This document shows positions 1 through 6,486 of a stretch of DNA of 11,256 bases, piece by piece. How positions within the stretch are numbered: position 1 is the first letter of the stretch; the number at the start of each line of letters is the position of its first letter. The DNA is taken from NCBI GenBank assembly GCA_943329105.2, contig CALQCP020000053.1, positions 1 to 11,256 on the forward strand. The letters run 5' to 3'. The translations under genes and the position numbers were made by a program. The notes under the pieces were generated by a model that was given only the letters and a program-made list of their open reading frames with translations, had not been told where the DNA came from and made no database searches. This DNA comes from Chitinophaga pinensis. GTDB taxonomy: Bacteria > Planctomycetota > Phycisphaerae > Phycisphaerales > SM1A02.

Positions 1-2664
1 GGCGCGCGATGCCGCAACGCGCTCGTCAACAGCACGACGCTTGCCAAGTCGCTCATCGATCTGCTCATCAATGGCCGCCAACGTGCCGGTGGCCAATGCA
101 TCACAAACAGACATGCCTTCGAACGCGTCGCGCCCGTAGTAAAGAGGTCCTGCGTAAATGCCGCGCAAGTGACCCTCCGCATAGTGACGCGTGAGTGCCG
201 CACCGCCAAGAAGCACCGGAATATTGATGCCGCGCTCGTTGAGTTCGCGCAGATTCTGCTCCATCACGCCCACGCTGCGCACAAGCAATCCGCTCATGCC
301 AAGCGCGTCGGCATTGGTTCGCTCCACTGCTTCCAGCATCGCTGTCAGCGGCTGCTTGATGCCAATATTGTGAACTTCAAATCCATTGTTGGTGAGAATG
401 ATGTCAACCAAATTCTTACCAATGTCATGGACATCACCGGAAACCGTCGCCAACACAATGCGCGCCTTGGCACGACCGGTGGCGCCAGCCTTCTCCATGT
501 GCGGCTGCAACAAGGCAACTGCCTTCTTCATCACCGTGGCACTCTTCAGAACAAATGGCAACTGCATCTTGCCGGAACCAAAGAGATCACCAACCACTTT
601 CATGCCCATGAGCAAATGGTCGTTGATGATTTCCAACGGCCCGTACACCACCAGTGCGCGATCGAGCGCCGCTTCAATACCTTTGTCTTCGCCGTCAATG
701 ATGTGCTGCTGCAGCGCCTCTTCAATCGGAAGATCCGCAAGCGTCTTTCGAACCTCGACCGTTTCGGCACCATCGGGGAACAGCCCGATGAAGTGCAGCA
801 GCGGATCAAAGTCCTCGGGCATTCCTTCCGGGCGCTCCGCACCACGACGATTAAAGATCAACCACTGCGCAGCATCCCACTGTTCCTTCGGAATGCGATT
901 CTCCGGAAGGATCTTGCTCGGGTGCACAATCGCCGCAGTCAGACCACGCATACGCGCTTCATGCAGGAACGCACTGTTCAATACCGCTCGCGCAGATGGC
1001 TTGAGTCCGAAGGAAATGTTGGACAATCCAAGCAGAATTTGGCATTCTGGGAACCGTTCAGAGATGCGCCGGATGCCCTCCAACGTCTCCAGGCCCAAGC
1101 GACGATCTTCATCATTGCCGGTTGCAATGGTGAATGTCAGGGGATCAAAGAACAAGTCGTGAGCATCTAAGCCCCACTTGCGTGTGAACAGATCATGAAT
1201 GCGCGCCGCGATTTCCACCTTGCGGTCCGCGGTCTTGGCCATACCAGCCTGCGGATCTTCATCAATAGTGAGGGCCACGCATGCCGCGCCGTAGCGCTTG
1301 AGCAGCGGGCAAATTTCATCGATCCGCTTCTCGCCGTCTTCCAAGTTAATGCTGTTGACAATGCAGCGTCCACCAGCTCGCTTCAGCGCCGCTTCAATCA
1401 CATCCGCTTGGGTGCTGTCAACCATCAGTGGCGCGTTCACATGTTGCACGTAGCGGCTGGCAACCTCGGCCATGTCTTGCACGCCGTCGCGTCCAACAAA
1501 GTCAACGCATACATCCAAGAGGTGACTGCCATCGCGCATCTCTTCTTTCGCCATGCTGACCAGGCCATCCCAATCATTGGCGTCCAACAGCGTCTTAAAC
1601 TTCTTGCTTCCATTGGCATTGGTGCGCTCTGCAACAATCAGGAAACTGTTGTCTTGCCGGAACTCGGTGAATCCGTACAGGCTTGAGCACCCTGGCGTGC
1701 TCACCGCTACGCGAGTGATCGGCGTTCGCGTGCCAACCACTTCGCGGAGTGCGCTGATGTGCTCGTTGGTGGTACCGCAACATCCACCGACGATTCCTGC
1801 GCCAAATTCTTCGATGAATCGACGCATCGCTGCGCCAAATCCTTCGGGCCGCAAAGGGTATTCCGTGCGTCCATCCACCAGGATCGGTAGACCCGCATTG
1901 GGGATCACACTGAACGGACGGTTCCAATGCTTGGCCAAGAAGGCAATGTGCTCGGCCATCTCGGTTGGACCGGTCGCGCAATTCAAACCAAGGCTGGCAA
2001 TCGGAAACGGTCGCAGTGCATTCACTACTGCTGCCATGTCGGAGCCAAGCAACATGGTGCCGGTGGTCTCCATGGTGACGCTGGCAAGAATCGGAATGTC
2101 TTCATGCGTCTTCTTCGCGGCGCCGAGGGCATCAAGGCAGGCACTGATCGCACACTTCACTTGCAGCAGATCTTGACTGGTCTCAACGATCAGGCAATCC
2201 GCGCCACCATCAATGAGGCCGCGCGCCTGTTCGCGATATGAATCGAGCATCAACTCCCAGGACACTTGCCCCAGGGTAATGAGTTTCGTACCCGGTCCGA
2301 TCGACCCTGCAACAAAGCGTGGTCGGTCACGCGTACTGAATTTGTTGGCGGCTGCGCGCGCTACCTGAGCCGCGCGCACATTGAGGTCGTACACCCAACT
2401 GACCATCTCTTCATCAAAATCAGCAGCGACCAACTTGTTGGAACCGAACGAATCCGTTTCCACAACGTCGGCACCGGCTGCCAAGAATCCCTCATGGATG
2501 CGCTGAATCAAATCGGGCCGACTGCGCACCAAGATGTCCGTGCAATTTTCGCGGCCGAGGTAATCCTCCGCAGCACAATCAGCGCACGAGTGAATGCTTG
2601 TTCCCATCGCACCGTCAAACACCACGATGCCACGATCTAACGCCGACTGAAAGGTGCTGGCCAT
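1..2664 (-). CDS. metH: Cobalamin-dependent methionine synthase (5-methyltetrahydrofolate:homocysteine methyltransferase), C-terminus beyond window
   Basis: Cytosolic enzyme that moves the methyl group of 5-methyl-tetrahydrofolate through cob(I)alamin to homocysteine, giving methionine. Read on the minus strand, 888 codons stay open from the ATG at 2664 to the left edge. Residues 1-310 form the homocysteine-binding barrel ('VFDGAMGT' near the start; zinc ligands Cys229 in 'GLNCATGP' and Cys295/Cys296 in 'GGCCGTT'). Residues about 340-610 are the pterin-binding domain ('LIVAERTNANGSKKF', 'DICVD'-like 'LLDVCVDF', 'PLMVDST'). About 640-735 is the B12 cap, and about 740-870 the B12 Rossmann domain with the DxHxxG motif 'GDVHDIGKN' (cobalt ligand His746). 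The AdoMet-dependent reactivation domain should follow outside the window, since the family is usually about 1150-1250 residues. The start fits the family N-terminus, but no clear Shine-Dalgarno precedes it. It is divergent from the S41 peptidase gene. Confidence 0.96.
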   Translation of the reverse strand, partial: MASTFQSALDRGIVVFDGAMGTSIHSCADCAAEDYLGRENCTDILVRSRPDLIQRIHEGFLAAGADVVETDSFGSNKLVAADFDEEMVSWVYDLNVRAAQVARAAANKFSTRDRPRFVAGSIGPGTKLITLGQVSWELMLDSYREQARGLIDGGADCLIVETSQDLLQVKCAISACLDALGAAKKTHEDIPILASVTMETTGTMLLGSDMAAVVNALRPFPIASLGLNCATGPTEMAEHIAFLAKHWNRPFSVIPNAGLPILVDGRTEYPLRPEGFGAAMRRFIEEFGAGIVGGCCGTTNEHISALREVVGTRTPITRVAVSTPGCSSLYGFTEFRQDNSFLIVAERTNANGSKKFKTLLDANDWDGLVSMAKEEMRDGSHLLDVCVDFVGRDGVQDMAEVASRYVQHVNAPLMVDSTQADVIEAALKRAGGRCIVNSINLEDGEKRIDEICPLLKRYGAACVALTIDEDPQAGMAKTADRKVEIAARIHDLFTRKWGLDAHDLFFDPLTFTIATGNDEDRRLGLETLEGIRRISERFPECQILLGLSNISFGLKPSARAVLNSAFLHEARMRGLTAAIVHPSKILPENRIPKEQWDAAQWLIFNRRGAERPEGMPEDFDPLLHFIGLFPDGAETVEVRKTLADLPIEEALQQHIIDGEDKGIEAALDRALVVYGPLEIINDHLLMGMKVVGDLFGSGKMQLPFVLKSATVMKKAVALLQPHMEKAGATGRAKARIVLATVSGDVHDIGKNLVDIILTNNGFEVHNIGIKQPLTAMLEAVERTNADALGMSGLLVRSVGVMEQNLRELNERGINIPVLLGGAALTRHYAEGHLRGIYAGPLYYGRDAFEGMSVCDALATGTLAAIDEQIDERLGKRRAVDERVAASRA

Positions 2665-2825
2665 ATGTAGATGAACCGTACTTCAATACCTGCCCCGATT
2701 CAACCGTTCATCCGGATATACGGATGGATGGCATTAAGAAAGATTTGAGGCTTAGTATTATTGGACGTTATGCGAGAGTGCTTGTCCAATCGCCATTGTT
2801 CGCCGGTTCGTACCCTTGTCAGTCC
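2665..2825. promoter_or_regulatory. Divergent intergenic region between metH and the S41 peptidase gene
   Basis: These 161 bp separate two divergent genes and so should hold both promoters. They are visibly more AT-rich than the flanking genes. The minus strand offers a TCTTTC / 17 bp / TATATC pair (2738-2743 and 2715-2720) that could serve metH, giving a leader of roughly 40 nt. The plus strand offers TATTAT at 2756-2761 as a possible -10 for the peptidase gene, without a convincing -35. I see no cobalamin or SAM riboswitch architecture, and the metH leader seems too short for one. The promoter positions are by-eye matches only. Confidence 0.4.
2709..2726. promoter_or_regulatory. Perfect inverted repeat, candidate operator over the metH promoter
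   Basis: CATCCG-GATATA-CGGATG: two perfect 6-bp arms around a 6-bp centre. One further pair is possible outside the arms (2707 with 2728) beyond a G·U mismatch. Read on the metH strand, the centre is TATATC, the candidate metH -10, so a dimeric repressor bound here would block metH transcription. The half-site also recurs as ATCCG in direct orientation. Seen directly: the repeat. Inferred: its role as an operator. A small RNA hairpin is the alternative. Confidence 0.4.
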
Positions 2826-4388
2826 ATGGCTCCCCGCGTTCCCTGCGTTCCCTCGCTTGTCGTCCTGATCACCGCACTGTCCATGGCGCATTGCGCGCCG
2901 GATGATCGTGCAGCAACTGTCGACGCGACCACGAAGGGCGCCACCATAGACGCGGCGACTTTGAGTCCGGCTGCATCGAACACGACGACGCCGACCACCG
3001 CGCCATCGCCCTCCCCCGCAACCAACGCCGCAACCAACGCCGCAACCAACGCCGCAACCTTTGACGCCGTGTGGACCACCGTTCGTGATTCACACTGGGA
3101 CGCCACGCTTGGCGGAGTTGACTGGAACGCGGTGCGCGCTGAGTTGCTACCGAAGGCCACCGCCGCAGAATCCAACGAGGCATTGCGCGCCGTACTCACG
3201 GATGCACTCAGTCGTTTGCAGCAAAGTCACTTTGCCATCATTCCCAGTGAGTTCGCCAATACCGAAGAGTCCGAACTTGAAGCACCAAACGCGGACGACG
3301 CCTCCAACGCGCAACCCGCTACGGTCGCAAAGCAGCCAAGTCCTGCCGTAAAAGAGGGCCAGTCCGGCGCGGAACTTGCATTCATGCCACGCAAAGGCGC
3401 CGCCGGCACGTGGGACGCGATTGTGGTGGCGGTCGAGCCCGGGTCTCCGGCAGAGCACGCTGGCGTCACCGCCGGCATGCGCGTTACCAAGATCGCCAAC
3501 GGCAACATCGACACCATCGCGGCGGTTGCTGACCACCTGCCGCCCGGCGACGGCCTGGAGCGCTACCAACGTGCGCAGATGGCGCACATCGCTACTACTG
3601 GCGATCCGGGCACTACCCGTTCGTGGCAGCTGGAGACCGTGGACGGCTCCACACTCACCGCAGAGGTCACCTACGAACTTGACTCGCGCCCGCACACCAA
3701 ATTCGGTTTGCTTCCTGCACTTCCAACTGAACTCACTTGGCGTCACCTTGATGAAACCGAACGGCAGCGCTGGGGTGCCACAGACCATGAAATCGGCCTG
3801 ATTCGATTCAACATCTGGCTGATCCCTGTAGCGCGACCGTTTGACATCGCCATGGACACGCTCCGTTCCGCCGACGGCATCATCATTGATTTGCGCGGCA
3901 ACCCGGGCGGCATCGGCGCCATGGCCATGGGTATCGCCGGTCACTTCACGTCGGAAGCACGCGAACTTGGCGAAATGAAAACGCGCGACGTCACGCTGCA
4001 ATTCAAGACCAACCCACGAACGGTGAGCAGTACCGGCGTTGCCGTCACCCCGTACGCCGGTCCAGTGGCCATTCTGGTGGACGACTCCACCGCGAGTACC
4101 AGCGAGATCTTTGCAGGAGGATTGCAATTCCTCAAGCGCGCAAAAGTCTTCGGAACGCGCACCGCCGGCGCCGCGCTTCCGGCGATCACCATAACACTTC
4201 CCAATGGCGACGTCTTTCTGCACGCGATCGCCGACTACCGTCTCCCCGATGGCTCCGCACTGGAGGCAACCGGCGTGGTACCCGACAACGTACGCCCGTA
4301 CACCCGCGCTGATTACGCCGCACTCGGCGACCCTGCCATGGCCGAAGCCGTGCGTTGGATTGCCAGCCAGCGCAGTAACGAACACTAA
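2826..4388 (+). CDS. Exported PDZ-containing S41-family peptidase (tail-specific protease-like), no catalytic lysine at the Tsp position
   Basis: Predicted 520-residue secreted protein of the C-terminal processing peptidase family (S41). Residues 1-24 look like a signal peptide (hydrophobic 'PSLVVLITALSMAHC'); Cys23 could be lipidated but 'MAHC' is a poor lipobox. A low-complexity Thr/Ala/Asn/Pro linker spans 25-78, and 80-135 resembles the S41 N-terminal helical part. About 180-285 is a PDZ domain ('VEPGSPAEHAGVTAGMRV'). About 320-490 is the protease core: 'IIIDLRGNPGG' (353-362), then 'VDDSTASTSEIFAGGL' with Ser424 at the nucleophile position. In E. coli Tsp a lysine lies 25 residues after the serine; here that position is Ala449 ('GTRTAGAALP'). 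The start at 2826 is chosen for the signal peptide. The frame is open upstream to 2598 (ATG at 2724, GTG at 2778), but there it runs over metH and the intergenic region. No Shine-Dalgarno is evident. Substrate unknown. Confidence 0.88.
   Translation: MAPRVPCVPSLVVLITALSMAHCAPDDRAATVDATTKGATIDAATLSPAASNTTTPTTAPSPSPATNAATNAATNAATFDAVWTTVRDSHWDATLGGVDWNAVRAELLPKATAAESNEALRAVLTDALSRLQQSHFAIIPSEFANTEESELEAPNADDASNAQPATVAKQPSPAVKEGQSGAELAFMPRKGAAGTWDAIVVAVEPGSPAEHAGVTAGMRVTKIANGNIDTIAAVADHLPPGDGLERYQRAQMAHIATTGDPGTTRSWQLETVDGSTLTAEVTYELDSRPHTKFGLLPALPTELTWRHLDETERQRWGATDHEIGLIRFNIWLIPVARPFDIAMDTLRSADGIIIDLRGNPGGIGAMAMGIAGHFTSEARELGEMKTRDVTLQFKTNPRTVSSTGVAVTPYAGPVAILVDDSTASTSEIFAGGLQFLKRAKVFGTRTAGAALPAITITLPNGDVFLHAIADYRLPDGSALEATGVVPDNVRPYTRADYAALGDPAMAEAVRWIASQRSNEH
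3017..3059 (+). repeat. 12-bp tandem repeat, 3.6 copies, in the S41 peptidase linker
   Basis: The unit CGCAACCAACGC is repeated perfectly three times plus seven bases. It encodes repeated Ala-Thr-Asn-Ala in the linker between the signal peptide and the peptidase body. The unit is a multiple of three, so copy-number change would lengthen or shorten the linker without a frameshift. Confidence 0.85.
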
Positions 4389-4544
4389 ATACGCATAGCG
4401 CAACTGCTTCCACTTCTACTCTTACTTCAACACCAAACTTCCACTCCCACGCCGCACTCTCACTCCCCCAATTCCGCGACACATCAACGTTTCCAATCGC
4501 ACTTGCACTTCAACACAGCACTTCTACTTCGCATAGGAACCCTC
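4389..4544 (+). terminator. C-rich, G-poor spacer, candidate Rho-utilisation (rut) region
   Basis: The 156-nt spacer between the peptidase and the next gene is strikingly strand-asymmetric. By hand count, 4401-4530 contains 56 C and 9 G in 130 nt, and 4407-4450 has no G at all. YC dinucleotides are dense and little secondary structure is possible. That is the classic composition of rut sites, and the segment begins directly after a stop codon where untranslated RNA would be exposed. Short motifs recur (CACTTCTACT at 4411 and 4519; ACTTCAACAC at two places). No intrinsic terminator hairpin is present. A purely unstructured leader that helps translation of the next gene is an alternative. Confidence 0.35.
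4535..4538 (+). promoter_or_regulatory. Shine-Dalgarno AGGA deciding the start at 4545
   Basis: AGGA lies 6 nt upstream of the ATG at 4545. It selects this start over the in-frame ATG at 4503, which would put 14 residues before the signal peptide. Confidence 0.6.
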
Positions 4545-5519
4545 ATGAAACACCGCACCATCCTCTCGTTCATCCCAGCCGCCCTCGCTTGCACCACCAT
4601 CGCCCTCGCGCAATCCGCGCAGGCGCCAACACCGCCAGCAAAGAGCCCGGCCGCGACACCCGCTGCTCCCGCTGCACCGATTACTCCGCCAGCCACCCCA
4701 CCAGCAGCTCCCGCCGCCGCGCCCGCACCTGCCGCGCTACCGAAGTTCCCGCCGGTTGCCTTTGAAGGCGCCAAGCCATCCGCGCAAGAGCTACTCACGC
4801 GCCACATCACCGCCGCCGGTGGTGAGAAGGCGTGGGAGGCCAAGACCATGATCAGTTCCAAGGGCTCCATTGACATTCCTTCCGCCGGCCTCAAAGGCTC
4901 CATGGATATGCAGGCGATGGCTCCAGACAGCATTGCCATCGTCATGGACCTTCCAGGCATGGGCCAGTCGCGCAGCGGCTTCAACGGCACCGTTGGCTGG
5001 ACGATCGATCCGATGCGCGGACCAGCAATGATGGATGCCAAGCAGATTGCGGACCTGAAGCGCGATGGAAACTTCCGCCGCGACTTAGACCTGATGCGCA
5101 ACCCAGGCAACTCCGAAGTACTTGGGCTTGTGGAGTTTGAAACACGCCCGTGCTGGCAGGTGAAGATTGCCACAGCCACGCCAGACGCCACCCCCACCAA
5201 CAATTTCTACGACAAGGAAACCGGCCTCATGGCCGGCATGACCATGATGGCAGCCACGCCCATGGGCAGCATTCCGGTGACTTTGTTGACCAGTGATTAC
5301 AAGGACTTTGCTGACGTCAAGCTGCCAGCCCGTACCACCACCAAAGTCATGGGGCAGATGCAAGTAATGACCATCGAATCCGTAACGTGGGATGGCGTCA
5401 CCGCCAAGGCATTTGAACTGCCACCGGAAATTGCCGCAATGAAGAACGCTGCTCCGACACCAGCAACGCCCGCGGCTCCCATCGCTCCCGCCGCCCCCGC
5501 CGCCCCCGCCACCAAGTAA
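4545..5519 (+). CDS. Secreted LolA-fold-like protein with Ala/Pro-rich tails
   Basis: Predicted 324-residue exported protein. Residues 1-27 form a standard signal peptide ending 'AQSAQA', a good signal peptidase I site. Residues 28-68 are almost entirely Ala, Pro and Thr. The folded part (about 72-297) begins with 'LLTRHITAAGGEKAWEAKTMISSKGSI', then a string of beta-type segments ('GTVGWTIDPMRGP', 'EFETRPCWQVKI', 'NNFYDKETGLMAGM'). This is the pattern of LolA/LolB-fold-like or DUF-type proteins in which a 'xxAGG..A' helix precedes a half-barrel, often annotated as outer-membrane lipoprotein-sorting-like. The C-terminal 27 residues again become Ala/Pro-rich. No lipobox, catalytic motif or membrane anchor is visible. 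It lies 19 nt before the ABC ATPase gene and is probably co-transcribed, suggesting an envelope role. The fold assignment is by eye; the function is not known. Confidence 0.75.
   Translation: MKHRTILSFIPAALACTTIALAQSAQAPTPPAKSPAATPAAPAAPITPPATPPAAPAAAPAPAALPKFPPVAFEGAKPSAQELLTRHITAAGGEKAWEAKTMISSKGSIDIPSAGLKGSMDMQAMAPDSIAIVMDLPGMGQSRSGFNGTVGWTIDPMRGPAMMDAKQIADLKRDGNFRRDLDLMRNPGNSEVLGLVEFETRPCWQVKIATATPDATPTNNFYDKETGLMAGMTMMAATPMGSIPVTLLTSDYKDFADVKLPARTTTKVMGQMQVMTIESVTWDGVTAKAFELPPEIAAMKNAAPTPATPAAPIAPAAPAAPATK
5487..5510 (+). repeat. 9-bp CCCGCCGCC tandem repeat at the gene's 3' end
   Basis: Two full copies and one two-thirds copy of CCCGCCGCC encode Pro-Ala-Ala repeats in the C-terminal tail. 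Copy-number changes would stay in frame. Confidence 0.75.
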
Positions 5520-5538
5520 CCACACCACGCGGCACTCA

Positions 5539-6486
5539 ATGACCACCTCTGCTGTCAATCTCCGCGCCGTTTGGAAGCGCTTTGGCAAGACCGAGGCCGT
5601 TCGCGGCATCGACCTTGACGTACCCGATGGGTCCCTCACCGGATTCATTGGTCCAAACGGCGCAGGTAAGAGCACCACCATCCGGATGATCATGTCGATC
5701 ATTCATCCCGATGAAGGCTCGGTGCAGGTGTTGGGTGCGGACGCCATCAGTGCCAAGGATCGGATCGGCTATCTGCCGGAAGAGCGCGGACTCTATCGAC
5801 GCATGCGCGTGATGGAGTTTCTCAAGTTCATGGCCACCCTCAAGGGTCTGCCCGCTGCTGGCTTGGACGCACGCGTCAACGCCTGGCTAGAACGCGTGCA
5901 GTTGACGGACGCCAGCAAGAAGCGCTGCCAAGAATTGTCCAAGGGACAACAGCAAAAAGTTCAATTTATTGCCAGCGTCATTCATGATCCGGAACTCATC
6001 ATCCTTGATGAGCCGTTCAGTGGATTGGATCCAGTCAACGCACGCCTCATCAATCGCCTGATCCGCGACTTGCATGATGCCGGACGCACCATCATCTTCT
6101 CCACGCATGTCATGCATCAGGCGGAGCAGCTCTGTGATCGCATCGTCTTGATCAACCGCGGCGAGAAGATCCTAGACGCGTCGATGACAGAGATTCACGC
6201 ACGATTTGACCCGCGCACCGTGCAAGTGGAACCGTCCTCGCATAATCCAGCGGAGGCATCACGCCTCGGTGCACTGCCAGGCGTGGAGCGCGCGCAATGG
6301 AATCCCGAACGCCACGCCGCCGAATTGACCATCGCGCGCGACGTTGATCCGCAAGATGTGATGCGCGCGGCAATTGCCTTGATGCCAGTACGCACTGTTG
6401 AATTGCGCAAGACAACACTTGATGATGTCTTCGTTGAACTTGTTGGCGAGGCAATGCCCTCGAGTGAGGAATCCGGCAATGGCTGA
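5539..6486 (+). CDS. ABC transporter ATP-binding protein, NatA type
   Basis: Cytosolic ATPase subunit (315 residues) that powers the ABC-2 exporter encoded next door. Walker A is 'GPNGAGKST' (38-46, Lys44). The Q-loop region reads 'YLPEERGLY' (79-86), with Glu in place of Gln as is common in the NatA group. The signature is 'LSKGQQQKV' (133-141), a variant of LSGGQ. Walker B is 'LIILDEP' (153-159) with Glu158 as catalytic base, the D-loop is 'SGLD' (161-164) and the switch is His190. Residues about 215-315 form the extra C-terminal domain found in this group (DUF4162-like, ending 'TTLDDVFVELVGE'). It starts 19 nt after the secreted protein and overlaps the permease by 8 nt. Close relatives are called Na+ efflux ATPases, but specificity cannot be read from this subunit. 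No clear Shine-Dalgarno; start from family alignment. Confidence 0.95.
   Translation: MTTSAVNLRAVWKRFGKTEAVRGIDLDVPDGSLTGFIGPNGAGKSTTIRMIMSIIHPDEGSVQVLGADAISAKDRIGYLPEERGLYRRMRVMEFLKFMATLKGLPAAGLDARVNAWLERVQLTDASKKRCQELSKGQQQKVQFIASVIHDPELIILDEPFSGLDPVNARLINRLIRDLHDAGRTIIFSTHVMHQAEQLCDRIVLINRGEKILDASMTEIHARFDPRTVQVEPSSHNPAEASRLGALPGVERAQWNPERHAAELTIARDVDPQDVMRAAIALMPVRTVELRKTTLDDVFVELVGEAMPSSEESGNG
6467..6470 (+). promoter_or_regulatory. Shine-Dalgarno AGGA for the permease inside the ATPase gene
   Basis: AGGA within the last codons of the ATPase gene sits 8 nt before the ATG at 6479. It supports that start over the in-frame ATG at 6398, deep in the ATPase gene. Confidence 0.5.

Noticed and set aside
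169..1170. Long plus-strand open frame of 333 codons opposite metH
   Set aside because: The minus strand here reads as a continuous, motif-complete methionine synthase. The plus-strand frame is its antisense shadow and has no recognisable domain or start signal.
2665..2720. Cobalamin or SAM riboswitch in the metH leader
   Set aside because: The space between the likely promoter and start codon is only about 40-50 nt, and no B12-box or SAM core could be recognised.
2598..2825. N-terminal extension of the peptidase gene up to an ATG at 2598
   Set aside because: It would overlap the metH start, run through the divergent promoter region and bury the signal peptide 76 residues inside the protein.
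3017..3059. Short tandem repeat considered as a CRISPR-like array
   Set aside because: Units are 12 bp, contiguous, in frame and without spacers.
3147..4403. 418-codon minus-strand open frame opposite the S41 peptidase
   Set aside because: Its translation has no coherent hydrophobic core or motif, while the opposite frame carries PDZ and S41 motifs. Long antisense frames are expected at this base composition.
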